Position numbers and translations under genes: made by a program. The notes below the pieces were generated by a model. That model worked only from the letters and a program-made list of their open reading frames with translations, was not told the DNA's origin and did no database searches. 64,000 bases of DNA from Streptomyces griseoloalbus (GTDB taxonomy: Bacteria > Actinomycetota > Actinomycetes > Streptomycetales > Streptomycetaceae), in NCBI GenBank assembly GCA_014650015.1, contig BMUD01000009.1:186001-250000 (forward strand), given 5' to 3'. Positions 46,125 to 54,637 of the stretch are shown one piece after another; positions within the stretch are counted from its first letter, which is position 1; each line of letters begins with the position of its first letter.

Positions 46125-46949
46125 ATGCTCCAGGAGCTGCTCACCGCGGCCGTCTCCGTCGGCGCCGCGGGCACCGTGTATCTCGTCGCGGCGGCGCGGG
46201 TCGTCAAGCAGTACGAGCGCGGGGTGGTCTTCCGGCTCGGCCGGCTGTACGGCGATGCGCGTCCGCCCGGTTTCACCCTCGTCGTGCCCGGTGTGGACCG
46301 GCTGCGGAAGGTCAACCTGCAGATCGTCACGATGCCGGTGCCGGCCCAGGAGGGCATCACCCGGGACAACGTGACCGTGCGCGTCGACGCGGTGGTGTAC
46401 TTCAAGGTCGTCGACGCGGCGGCGGCCATCATCAATGTCGAGAGCTACCGGTTCGCGGTCTCGCAGATGGCGCAGACCTCGCTGCGGTCGATCATCGGCA
46501 AGAGCGACCTCGACGATCTGCTGTCCAACCGCGAGAAGCTGAACCAGGGTCTGGAGCTGATGATCGACAGCCCGGCGATGGGCTGGGGCGTGCAGATCGA
46601 CCGGGTCGAGATCAAGGACGTCTCCCTGCCCGACACGATGAAGCGGTCCATGGCCCGCCAGGCCGAGGCCGACCGTGAACGCCGGGCCCGGGTCATCAAC
46701 GCCGACGCCGAGCTCCAGGCGTCGAAGAAGCTGGCCGAAGCCGCCCAGCAGATGGCCGAGACACCCTCCGCGCTCCAGCTGCGCCTGCTGCAGACCATCG
46801 TCGCGGTCGCCGCCGAGAAGAACTCCACCCTCGTCCTGCCCTTCCCGGTGGAGCTGCTGCGCTTCCTGGAACGGGCCGCCCAGCAGTCACCCCAGGACCG
46901 CGAGGTGGAAGCCCGCGGGGAGTCCCACGGCCACCCCACCGGCCCGTGA
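46125..46949 (+). CDS. SPFH/stomatin-like membrane protein
   Basis: This 274-residue protein has one N-terminal membrane segment (about 4-28) and an SPFH domain (about 25-190) with VVKQYERGVVFRLGRL, VDRLRKVNLQIVTMPVPAQEGITRDNVTV and a coiled-coil stretch rich in Ala/Glu/Arg (about 190-225). Such proteins form large oligomers in membrane microdomains. The ATG at 46125 follows GGGAGGT. No neighbour suggests a specific partner (no NfeD gene adjacent). Confidence 0.9.
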   Translation: MLQELLTAAVSVGAAGTVYLVAAARVVKQYERGVVFRLGRLYGDARPPGFTLVVPGVDRLRKVNLQIVTMPVPAQEGITRDNVTVRVDAVVYFKVVDAAAAIINVESYRFAVSQMAQTSLRSIIGKSDLDDLLSNREKLNQGLELMIDSPAMGWGVQIDRVEIKDVSLPDTMKRSMARQAEADRERRARVINADAELQASKKLAEAAQQMAETPSALQLRLLQTIVAVAAEKNSTLVLPFPVELLRFLERAAQQSPQDREVEARGESHGHPTGP

Positions 46950-47038
46950 CACGAGCTACGCGCGTGGTTCCCGGGACCCGCCCCAGGTGATAGACACGGC
47001 TGGTCACAGTTCCTGTCCGCCAGCAGGAAGGTTTCCCC

Positions 47039-48433
47039 ATGCCAGAATCCGGATCCACCACCGGCTCCCCCACGACGCGCCGTCAGCTGCTCGCCCGTTC
47101 CGGTGCCGTGGGCATCGGCATCGCCTTCTCCGGCGCCCTCTCCGAACTCTTCACCGGCACCGCCACCGCCCAGGACCTCGGCCACAGCGGCTACGGCCCG
47201 CTGCTCCCCGACCCCGACGGACTGCTCGACCTGCCGGAAGGCTTCCGCTACCGGGTGCTCTCCCGCGAGGGCGACCCGCTGCGCTCCGGCGAGGGCCCGG
47301 TCCCCTCCAACCACGACGGCATGGCCGCCTTCGCGGGCAGACACGGCCGCGTCCATCTGGTCCGCAACCACGAGAACCGCGCCACCGGCCGGGTCCCCGT
47401 CCCGGTGATCGACGGTCTGACCTACGATCCGGCGGGCAAGGGCGGCTGCACGGTGCTGACCCTGGACTCCCGCGGCCGGGTCGAGTCGGAACGGGTCGCG
47501 ATCGCCGGTACGGCCGTGAACTGCGCGGGCGGTCCGACCCCCTGGGGCACCTGGCTGACCTGCGAGGAGACCGAGGACAAGGCGGGCACCAGCGGCTACA
47601 CCAAGGACCACGGCTACATCTTCGAGGTGGACGGCGCCGACCCGCGCCGCACGGGTGCCGTACCGCTGACCGCGATGGGCCGCTTCCAGCACGAGGCGAT
47701 CGCCGTCGACCCGAAGCGGGGTGTCGTCTACGAGACCGAGGACGCCTTCGAACGGCCCTTCGGCCTGTTCTACCGGTTCCTGCCCGAGAAGCCCCTGGGC
47801 GGCACCGGCTCCCTGCGCGCGGGCGGCCGGCTCCAGGCGATGCGGGTGCCCGGGGTGCCCGACCTGTCCTCGATCCAGGAGACGGGCGCCCGGTTCGACG
47901 GCATCGAGTGGGTGGACGTACCGGACCCGCAGGCCGTCACCACCCCGATCCGGCACCAGGACTTCGGCCCGAAGGGCATCACCCACGCCCAGAAGCTGGA
48001 GGGCTGCTACTGGGGCGGCAGCTCGGTGTACTTCGTGTCGTCCTTCGCCCGCAGCGCGGACGGCTCGGCGGGCGACCACTACGGGCAGATCTGGCGCTAC
48101 GACCCGGACCGGCGCCGCCTCACCCTGGTGATCGTCTTCGGCCCGGACACCGACGTCCAACTGCCCGGCGAGTCACCGGACAACATCTGCCTCGCGCCCG
48201 GCGGCGGTCTGATGGTCTGCGAGGACGGCAACGGCGCCCAGCACGTCTACGGCGTCACCCGGCGCGGCGAGGTCTACGCGATGGCCCGCAACCGCCAGAA
48301 CACCGGGACCGCCGAGGAACCGGAGTACGGCGAGTTCGCCGGCGTCACCTTCTCGCCGGACGGCCGCACGATGTACGTCAACTGCTACACGCCCGGCACC
48401 ACGTTCGCCGTGACGGGACCCTGGCGCAGGTAG
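47039..48433 (+). CDS. PhoX-family (DUF839) secreted phosphatase-like protein
   Basis: This 464-residue protein has a Tat-type signal with TTRRQLLARSGAVGIGIAF, then a beta-propeller PhoX/DUF839 domain. Typical segments are DGMAAF, VRNHENR (first metal-ligand region), TWLTCEET (Cys/Glu ligands), GRFQHEAIAVD, LEGCYWGG and SPDNICLAPGGGLMVCEDG. PhoX alkaline phosphatases are Ca/Fe-dependent and usually respond to phosphate starvation, but no PHO box was recognised upstream. An AGGAAGG ribosome site precedes the ATG. It lacks a lipobox, so it is likely exported free. Confidence 0.9.
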   Translation: MPESGSTTGSPTTRRQLLARSGAVGIGIAFSGALSELFTGTATAQDLGHSGYGPLLPDPDGLLDLPEGFRYRVLSREGDPLRSGEGPVPSNHDGMAAFAGRHGRVHLVRNHENRATGRVPVPVIDGLTYDPAGKGGCTVLTLDSRGRVESERVAIAGTAVNCAGGPTPWGTWLTCEETEDKAGTSGYTKDHGYIFEVDGADPRRTGAVPLTAMGRFQHEAIAVDPKRGVVYETEDAFERPFGLFYRFLPEKPLGGTGSLRAGGRLQAMRVPGVPDLSSIQETGARFDGIEWVDVPDPQAVTTPIRHQDFGPKGITHAQKLEGCYWGGSSVYFVSSFARSADGSAGDHYGQIWRYDPDRRRLTLVIVFGPDTDVQLPGESPDNICLAPGGGLMVCEDGNGAQHVYGVTRRGEVYAMARNRQNTGTAEEPEYGEFAGVTFSPDGRTMYVNCYTPGTTFAVTGPWRR

Positions 48434-48440
48434 CCGTTCG

Positions 48441-48481
48441 GCGGCCGGGACGGAGGGCGCGCCGGCCCGCGTCCCGGCCGC
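48441..48481. terminator. Bidirectional terminator between phoX-like and SRPBCC genes
   Basis: An 11-bp perfect stem GCGGCCGGGAC / GTCCCGGCCGC with a 19-base loop lies between two convergent genes. Confidence 0.65.
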
Positions 48482-48494
48482 ACCGGCGCGGGTC

Positions 48495-48980
48495 TCAGCC
48501 CGCCAGCAGGCCGTCCATCTGGCCGATGGCCTGGCTCATCCCCTCCACCATGCCCATCTCCGCCAGCTGTTCCATCTGCTCCCGGGTGTCGAAGGCGGAC
48601 CGCAGTTCCATGCGCGTACCGCCGTCGTGCCCGGTGAGCGTCATCCGTACCGCGGTGGTCGGCATCTCGGGGTTCGGCCTGCCCTCCTGGTCGGAGAAGC
48701 CGTCGGTGAACTCCAGGGTGGTCGGCGGCGTGACCGAGGCGACCCGCCACCAGCCGCCGTACCTCTCGCCCTCCGGGCCGGTCATGTAGTACCTCACGCC
48801 GCCCCCGGGCGTCAGGTCGTGCTCCTCGACGGTCGCCGGGTAGCTCGGCGGGCCCCACCAGCGCTCCAGCAGCCGCGGGTCGGCCCACAGCTGCCACACC
48901 CGCTCCACCGGGGCGGTGAAGTCGGCGATGACGGTGAGGGTGAGGGCGTCGACGTTCTTGTCCACGCTGGTGACAGTCAT
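48495..48980 (-). CDS. SRPBCC/AHSA1-family protein
   Basis: This 161-residue START-like domain protein has FTAPVERVWQLWADPRLLERWWGPPSYPATV near the start and RMELRSAF near the end. These proteins bind hydrophobic ligands. Its ATG overlaps the stop of the upstream ArsR gene (ATGA). SRPBCC-ArsR pairs are common in actinobacteria, with the regulator controlling the pair. Confidence 0.92.
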   Translation of the reverse strand: MTVTSVDKNVDALTLTVIADFTAPVERVWQLWADPRLLERWWGPPSYPATVEEHDLTPGGGVRYYMTGPEGERYGGWWRVASVTPPTTLEFTDGFSDQEGRPNPEMPTTAVRMTLTGHDGGTRMELRSAFDTREQMEQLAEMGMVEGMSQAIGQMDGLLAG

Positions 48981-49375
48981 CTGTCCGGTCCTTTCCTCGT
49001 CCTGTCGTCGGGGGCCGGGGCGGCGGGACCGGCGTCCCGGCCGGCGTCGTCCGCGAGCAGACCGGACATCCGGTCCACCCGGGCCCGCCAGGCGGACTCC
49101 AGTTCGTCGAGTGCCCGCCGCGCGCGGCCCACCGCGTCGGGATCGGTGCGCACGAGCTGCTCCCGTCCGCGTCGCTCCTTGGTGACGAGACCGGCCCGCT
49201 CCAGCACCGTGACGTGTTTCTGTACCGCGGCGAAGGTCATCGGGTACGCCGCGGCCAGACGTGACACGGACAGCTCACCCCGTACACAGCGGCGGAGTAT
49301 GTCGCGACGCGTCGCGTCGGCCAGCGCGTGGAACAGCCGGTCCACCGTGTCGTCGGTCAACCCATCTACAACCAT
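48977..49375 (-). CDS. ArsR-family transcriptional repressor
   Basis: This 132-residue winged-helix regulator has DRLFHALADATRRDILRRCV, then the recognition helix in YPMTFAAVQKHVTVLERAGLV. No metal-binding ELCV-type motif is present, so it probably senses something other than metals. The C-terminal 30 residues are Pro/Asp/Arg-rich. The ATG at 49375 lies inside a perfect 18-bp palindrome and directly after a good promoter, so it is likely leaderless and autoregulated. It is coupled to the SRPBCC gene. Confidence 0.92.
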   Translation of the reverse strand: MVVDGLTDDTVDRLFHALADATRRDILRRCVRGELSVSRLAAAYPMTFAAVQKHVTVLERAGLVTKERRGREQLVRTDPDAVGRARRALDELESAWRARVDRMSGLLADDAGRDAGPAAPAPDDRTRKGPDR

Positions 49376-49412
49376 TTGGTTGTACGTTAGTCCCGCACCG
49401 CCCCGCACGCAA
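49367..49412 (-). promoter_or_regulatory. ArsR promoter with operator over a leaderless start
   Basis: On the minus strand, TTGCGT (49407-49412), a 17-base spacer and TAACGT (49384-49389) form a good vegetative-type promoter. Directly downstream, the perfect palindrome TACAACCA-TT-TGGTTGTA (49367-49384) covers the expected transcription start and the ATG. Binding of the ArsR dimer there would block transcription of arsR and the SRPBCC gene. Confidence 0.75.
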
Positions 49413-49474
49413 GGGGGCGGCCGGACCGCGCCGGTCCGCCACTGAACTCGACGCACCGGGGTACTCGGCCCCGC

Positions 49475-50998
49475 ATGACGGAGAAGCAGCAGGTCAGCGG
49501 CTCTTACTGGCTCCAGACGGCACCGGACGGCCGGCACCCCGCACTGACCGAGGACCTCGATGTCGACGTGGCCGTGATCGGCGGGGGTATCGCCGGTCTG
49601 TGCACGGCACGGGAGCTGGCCCGGGCCGGGAAGAGCGTCGCGGTGCTGGAGGCCGGGCGGATCGCGGCCGGCGTCACCGGGCACACCACGGCCAAGGTCA
49701 CCGCCCTGCACACGCTGGTCTACGACAAGCTGCGCCGCACCCGGGGCAGCGAGGGCGCACGGCTGTACGCCCGTTCGCAGTCCGAGGCGATCGAGCACAC
49801 CGCCGGGGTCGTGGCGGAGCTCGGCATCGAGTGCGAGTGGGAGCGCCGCAGCGCGTACACCTACGTCCGCGACGCGGACCGGGCCGAGGAGCTGCGCGCG
49901 GAGGCGCGGGCCGCGCGGGAGGCGGGCCTGCCGGCCTCCTTCGTCACGGAGACGGGTCTGCCGTTCCCCGTGGCGGGCGCGGTGGAGGTGACGGACCAGG
50001 CCCAGTTCCATCCGCGCAAGTACCTGCTGGCCCTCGCCGGCGACCTGGTCGCGCGCGGGGGACGCGTGCACGAGGACACCACCGTCCTCGGGCTGGAGGA
50101 GGGCTCGCCCTGCCGCCTGTCGACGGCGACCGGGGCCACGGTGACGGCCCGCGACGTCGTGGTCGCCACCCACTACCCGATCTTCGACCGGGCGCTGCTC
50201 TTCACCCGTCTCTCCCCGCGCCGCGAGCTGGTCGTCGCCGGGCCCGTCCCCGCCGACCGGGACCCGGGCGGCATGTACATCACGCCCGAGGAGAACACCC
50301 GCTCGGTCCGCACGGCCCCTTACGGCGAGGACGGCACGCGGCGCCTGCTCGTGATCACCGGCGAGCACTTCACGCCGGGGACGGGCGACACCCGCGCCCG
50401 CTTCGACCGCCTCTCCGCCTGGGCGCGCGAGCACTTCCCCGACGTGGAGCTCACCCACCGCTGGGCCACCCAGGACAACGATCCCACCGACACCGTGCCG
50501 CTGGTCGGCCCGCTGCACCCCGGCGCCCGGCACGCGTACGTCGCCACCGGATTCGGCGGCTGGGGCATGAGCGGCGGGATGATGGCGGGCCGGCTGCTCA
50601 CCGCGCAGATCACCGGCGAGGAGTGCGCCTGGAGCGGGCTGTACGACCCGCGCCGGCTGGCCCCCGCCGTACGGGAGGCGCCGTCCTTCCTCAAGCACCA
50701 GGCGCAGGTCGCCAAGCACTTCGTCGGCGACCGGCTGCGTCCCTCACCGCCGGTGGAGGCCCTGCCTCCGGGCGAGGGGGCCGTAGTCCGCGCCGGGGGC
50801 GGCCGGCTCGCGGTCTACCGCGACGACGACGGCACCCTGCACGCGGTCTCCGCCCGCTGCACCCACATGGGCTGTCTGGTCGACTTCAACTCCGCCGAAC
50901 GCGCCTGGGAGTGCCCCTGCCACGGCTCCCGCTTCGACACGGACGGCAAGGTGATCCAGGGCCCGGCGACCCAGCCGTTGGAGCGCCGCGACATCTGA
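49475..50998 (+). CDS. FAD-dependent oxidoreductase with C-terminal Rieske domain
   Basis: This 507-residue protein has a DAO-type FAD domain (about 25-385) with VDVAVIGGGIAGLCTARELA and GHTTAKVTALH, then YVATGFGGWGMSGGMMAGRLL that closes the FAD site. A Rieske [2Fe-2S] domain follows (about 420-507) with both ligand pairs: CTHMGC and CPCHGSRF. Similar fusions occur across actinobacteria and cyanobacteria with unknown substrates. No signal or membrane segment was seen. It is divergent from the ArsR gene; the ATG at 49475 has no clear ribosome site. Confidence 0.9.
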   Translation: MTEKQQVSGSYWLQTAPDGRHPALTEDLDVDVAVIGGGIAGLCTARELARAGKSVAVLEAGRIAAGVTGHTTAKVTALHTLVYDKLRRTRGSEGARLYARSQSEAIEHTAGVVAELGIECEWERRSAYTYVRDADRAEELRAEARAAREAGLPASFVTETGLPFPVAGAVEVTDQAQFHPRKYLLALAGDLVARGGRVHEDTTVLGLEEGSPCRLSTATGATVTARDVVVATHYPIFDRALLFTRLSPRRELVVAGPVPADRDPGGMYITPEENTRSVRTAPYGEDGTRRLLVITGEHFTPGTGDTRARFDRLSAWAREHFPDVELTHRWATQDNDPTDTVPLVGPLHPGARHAYVATGFGGWGMSGGMMAGRLLTAQITGEECAWSGLYDPRRLAPAVREAPSFLKHQAQVAKHFVGDRLRPSPPVEALPPGEGAVVRAGGGRLAVYRDDDGTLHAVSARCTHMGCLVDFNSAERAWECPCHGSRFDTDGKVIQGPATQPLERRDI

Positions 50999-51095
50999 GG
51001 CGGCCACGGCGCGCCGACGCCCACCCGAGTGACGCCCAGGCCGAGGCGGGCCCACCACAGCAGGAACCGGCCAAAAGCACACATATTGTCATACG

Positions 51096-51941
51096 GTGAT
51101 CACATGTGTACACCGAGTAGCCGCCGTATGTGCCCTGGGCGCCGCGCTCACCGCCTGCGCCTCCACCCCGCCCGCCCGGCAGGCGCCCCGCCCCGCGCCC
51201 TCCGCCTCCCCCGCGACGCCGTCGTCGCCGCCCACCCTCGCCCCGGGCCCCGCGGGCCTGACCCCGGTGTTCCACAACGGTCCGCGCACCCGGGGCAGGA
51301 CCGTCGCCCTCACCTTCGACGCCGACATGACCGCCGACCAGGGCCCGAGGGCCGCGGCGGGCGAACACTTCGACCACCCTCGGCTCATCGCCACCCTGCG
51401 CGCGCTGAACGTCCCGGCCACGGTGTTCATGACGGGCCGATGGGCCGAGGAGTACCCGGCCCAGGCCCGCTCCCTCGGACGGGACCCGCTCTTCGAGGTC
51501 GCCAACCACTCCTACAGCCACTACGCGTTCACCGGTGACTGCTACGGCCTGCCGACCGTCCCGGCGGACCGGATGCGGGCGGACGTGGAACGGGCGTACG
51601 CCACCTTCCGCCAGGTCGGGGTGCGGGACCCGATGCCGTACTTCCGCTTCCCCGGCGGCTGTTACGACCGTGAGGCGCTCAAGGCCCTGGCCCCGGCCGG
51701 CGTCACGGCCGTGCAGTGGGACGTGGTCGGGGGCGACGCGTTCGCCACGGACGCGGCAGCGGTGGCACGGGGCGTGCTGGACGGCGTACGGCCGGGCTCG
51801 GTGGTCGTCCTGCACTGCACCCGCAGCGCGGCCCCGACGACGGAACGGGCCGTACGCGCGATCGTCCCGGAGCTGCGCCGCCGGGGCTACCGCTTCGTGA
51901 AGGTGTCCGAGCTGATCGCGGCGGCGGGCGGCCGGGCCTGA
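51096..51941 (+). CDS. Polysaccharide deacetylase-family lipoprotein
   Basis: This 281-residue protein starts with a short signal and a lipobox-like ALTACAS (Cys near 21), then a Pro/Ala-rich linker. The NodB domain (about 65-275) has TVALTFDADMTAD (catalytic Asp and metal Asp), EVANHSYSHYAF (metal His pair) and FRFPGGCYD. It likely removes acetyl groups from a cell-wall glycan. The GTG at 51096 has no ribosome site but lies 6 bases after TATTGT, a possible -10, so it may be leaderless. Confidence 0.87.
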   Translation: MITCVHRVAAVCALGAALTACASTPPARQAPRPAPSASPATPSSPPTLAPGPAGLTPVFHNGPRTRGRTVALTFDADMTADQGPRAAAGEHFDHPRLIATLRALNVPATVFMTGRWAEEYPAQARSLGRDPLFEVANHSYSHYAFTGDCYGLPTVPADRMRADVERAYATFRQVGVRDPMPYFRFPGGCYDREALKALAPAGVTAVQWDVVGGDAFATDAAAVARGVLDGVRPGSVVVLHCTRSAAPTTERAVRAIVPELRRRGYRFVKVSELIAAAGGRA

Positions 51942-51959
51942 GCGCCCTACGCTGGAGAC

Positions 51960-52163
51960 ATGACCGACACCGACCCTCGTACCGACACCGATGCCGACTA
52001 CTGCCTGATCGACGCGTCCCGCCCGCCCAGGGCCGACGGCCCGCCGTACGCGCGGTGCGTGCAGTGCCAGGAACCGACGGAGTACCCGGAGTCGTACAAG
52101 GGCATCACCCTCTGCCCGGTCTGCGAATGGCGGGAGGCCGAACGCACCTCGTGCTCGGGCTGA
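51960..52163 (+). CDS. Small zinc-ribbon-like protein
   Basis: This 67-residue protein has two CxxC pairs, RCVQCQEPTEY and LCPVCEWREAE, spaced as in a rubredoxin-like zinc ribbon. The first 25 residues are Asp/Thr-rich. The ATG at 51960 follows GGAGA. It lies 18 bases after the deacetylase and 33 bases before the next gene, so it is probably in the same transcript. Function unknown. Confidence 0.75.
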   Translation: MTDTDPRTDTDADYCLIDASRPPRADGPPYARCVQCQEPTEYPESYKGITLCPVCEWREAERTSCSG

Positions 52164-52196
52164 CGGCGGTGCCGCGCGGGTTGGCACACTGAACCC

Positions 52197-52913
52197 GTGA
52201 GCAACGACCAGACACCTGCCGCCGACAGCCCCTTCCGCCCCGACCCCGGCGCCCGCGACGAGGCCCCGCAATTCGTCCTGCCCCTGGTGGCCCGCATCGA
52301 GCGGGCGGCTCCCCCGGCCCGCACGGACGCCCTGGAGACGGCGGCCCGCGCGGTCCTGGTGATGCTGACCGACGAGCGCTCGGTGGGCGACGGCGAGTGG
52401 GCGCGGGCGATGCGCGACTGGCAGGACGCCCGCATCCGCAAGGTGGTGCGCCGGGCCCGCGGCGCGGAGTGGCGCCGCGCGGAGGCGCTCCCCGGCATCA
52501 CCGTCACCGGCAAGTCCGCGGAGGTCCGCGTCTTTCCGCCCGTCCCCCTGGACGGCTGGCCCAAGGACCTGGCCCGCCTCCAGGTCTCCGGCACCGATCT
52601 GGACGACCCGGACCCCGTGCCCCCGGCGGACCCGGTCACCCCCGTCCTCTGGCTGAATCCCGGCCTCGACATGTCCGCCGGCAAGGCGATGGCCCAGGCG
52701 GGCCACGGCGCACAACTGGCCTGGTGGGAGCTCTCGGACGAGGCCCGCACGGCCTGGCGGACCGCCGGCTTCCCCCTCGCCGTCCGCACCGCCGACCCGT
52801 CCCACTGGCCCGACCTGGTGAACAGCGGCCTCCCCACGGTCCGCGACGCGGGTTACACGGAGATCGCCCCGGGTTCGTGCACGGTGGTGGCGGACCTTCC
52901 GGCGTTGCGGTGA
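52197..52913 (+). CDS. Peptidyl-tRNA hydrolase type 2 (PTH2)-domain protein
   Basis: This 238-residue protein has a C-terminal PTH2-type domain (about 150-238) with PGLDMSAGKAMAQAGHGAQLAWW, the nucleophile loop of the family, and APGSCTVVADLP at the end. About 110 extra N-terminal residues, with the basic segment RIRKVVRRARGAEWRR, precede it and have no known family. Streptomyces also has the usual Pth elsewhere, so this may act on other substrates. The start is GTG at 52197. Confidence 0.8.
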   Translation: MSNDQTPAADSPFRPDPGARDEAPQFVLPLVARIERAAPPARTDALETAARAVLVMLTDERSVGDGEWARAMRDWQDARIRKVVRRARGAEWRRAEALPGITVTGKSAEVRVFPPVPLDGWPKDLARLQVSGTDLDDPDPVPPADPVTPVLWLNPGLDMSAGKAMAQAGHGAQLAWWELSDEARTAWRTAGFPLAVRTADPSHWPDLVNSGLPTVRDAGYTEIAPGSCTVVADLPALR

Positions 52914-53036
52914 CGCCTGACGGCCCAGGCGGGCTCGATGGACCGCTCCAGTCCTTCGGGATAGCCCTCGGACGGAGGACTGCGCATGGCTGAATGCCAT
53001 GTGGTGCGCTGATGGTCCCCCGTAGGGTGCGGCGCT

Positions 53037-54278
53037 GTGGCTGTCGCTTCGGATCATCCTGTCCTCTGGCGGGACCAGCGGTTTCTGCTGCTCGCTTCGG
53101 CGCGGACCATCTCGGTTCTCGGCAACGGGTTCGCCCGGGTGGCGCTCGGTTTCGCCGTGCTGGCCCTGCCCGGTGCGACGCCGGGGCGGCTGTCGCTGGT
53201 GCTGGCCTGCCAGGCGTTGCCGCAGTTGGTGTTCATCCTGGTCGGCGGGGTGATCGCGGACCGGATGTCACGGGCTCGCCTGATGGTGGCCGCCGACATG
53301 GTGGGCGCGCTGGCCTATGCCGGACTCGCCGCCCTGGTGCTGTCGGGGCACGCCCCGTTGGTCGTCATGTGCGCGCTCGCGGTGGTGGCCGGGACCGCGA
53401 CCGCCCTGTTCTCGCCCGCCATGGACGGCCTGGTGCCGCTCGTGGTGCCGGCGGACCGGTTGCAGCAGGCCAACGGGCTCCTGCGCGTGGGCACCAACAC
53501 GTCCCTTCTCCTCGGGCTCGCACTGTCGGGAGTCACCGTCGCGTGGATCGGTGCCGGCTGGGCGCTCGCGCTCAACGCCGTCTCGTTCGTCGTCAGCGCG
53601 GCCCTCACGGCGCGGCTACGGGTCCCCGGCCGGCCGCGGAAGACGTCCTCCGGCTGGGAGGACCTGAGGGTGGGCTGGCGGGAGTTCGCCTCCCGGCAGT
53701 GGCTGTGGGCGGTCGTCGCCCAGTACACCATCGTGGTGGCCGCGCTGAACGCCACCGCCGGTGTCCTCGGGCCACTGGTCGCGGAACAGGACCTGGGCGG
53801 CGCCCGTGCATGGTCCGTCATCGTCGCAGCCCAGGCCCTCGGCACCATCGCGGGCGCCGGTCTGGCCGCCCGCGTCCGGGTCGGCAGGCCCGTCCTCGTG
53901 GCGGTTCTGGCCACCTTCCCGGCCGCCGCGCCGATCGCCCTGCTGGCCGCCTCGGCACCGGTCTGGGTCACCGCCGCGGCCATGTTCTGCTCGGGCATCG
54001 CCGCGGACGTCTTCGCCGTGCTGTGGTCCACCACCATCCAGCGCGAGATCCCCGAGGAGGCGCTGTCCCGCGTCGCCTCCTACGAGTGGTTCGGCTCGCT
54101 GGCGTTCGCTCCGCTGGGGCTGCTCGCGGCCGGGCCGGTGGCCGATGCCGTCGGCACCCGGGAGGCCCTGGCCGGCTGCGCCGCGCTGATCGTCATCGCC
54201 ACCGCCACCGCCCTGCTGGCCCCTCGGGTCCGCGGTCTCACCCACGCGCCACCCACCACGGACCGCCATCGACGGTGA
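53037..54278 (+). CDS. MFS transporter (EntS-like exporter)
   Basis: This 413-residue protein has twelve predicted membrane segments. The loop between TM2 and TM3 reads GGVIADRMSRARLMVAADM, the MFS signature, and the opening WRDQRFLLLASARTISVLGNGFARVAL is typical of MFS_3 exporters. Substrate unknown. The GTG start at 53037 has no strong ribosome site. Upstream and downstream genes are unrelated. Confidence 0.9.
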   Translation: MAVASDHPVLWRDQRFLLLASARTISVLGNGFARVALGFAVLALPGATPGRLSLVLACQALPQLVFILVGGVIADRMSRARLMVAADMVGALAYAGLAALVLSGHAPLVVMCALAVVAGTATALFSPAMDGLVPLVVPADRLQQANGLLRVGTNTSLLLGLALSGVTVAWIGAGWALALNAVSFVVSAALTARLRVPGRPRKTSSGWEDLRVGWREFASRQWLWAVVAQYTIVVAALNATAGVLGPLVAEQDLGGARAWSVIVAAQALGTIAGAGLAARVRVGRPVLVAVLATFPAAAPIALLAASAPVWVTAAAMFCSGIAADVFAVLWSTTIQREIPEEALSRVASYEWFGSLAFAPLGLLAAGPVADAVGTREALAGCAALIVIATATALLAPRVRGLTHAPPTTDRHRR

Positions 54279-54637
54279 CGTCCGTCGCTGCGCAGGCACG
54301 TCGGTGCACCAGCGCCGCGTTCCTACGACGACGGCAAGGCCGTATGGGCGACGCCGGCGCCTGCCCTGGCGACCGGCCCTATGGCGGCGCAGAATCCCTT
54401 CGCAGTTGCCTCACCGGAGGCGATCCTCGTCGGCGGCGGCACGCGGCTCGGTGACGGCGAGGACGATGGCGTCGAACTGGCCACCGAGGGGGGCTCGTTC
54501 GGTGTTCCGCGCGTGTGGTGGTGCGGATGTAGCCTTGGGTGAGACGACCCAGTCCACCTAGTGAGTCCCCTACCGGCGGAGAACCCGCAGGCAGGGGGCT
54601 TACTCGTGGGCGCTTACTTCTTCATGCCCTGGTTCGG
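54279..54637. other. Low-complexity intergenic region with possible remnant and hairpin
   Basis: No secure gene. A 48-codon minus-strand frame (54411-54557) has strong third-position G/C in its second half (FDAIVLAVTEPRAAADEDRLR) and could be the remnant of a lost gene. Around 54562-54605, GTGAGTCCCCT and AGGGGGCTTAC could pair around an inner GCGG/CCGC, giving a hairpin downstream of the GH76 gene. Both readings are tentative. Confidence 0.35.

Noticed and set aside
46445-48160. A 571-codon minus-strand frame opposite the SPFH and PhoX genes
   Set aside because: Both opposite genes are strongly supported and the frame has shadow composition without motifs.
54562-54605. FMN riboswitch suggested by a CCTACCGGCGG-like string
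   Set aside because: The rest of the conserved core and junctions is absent, and no riboflavin gene follows.
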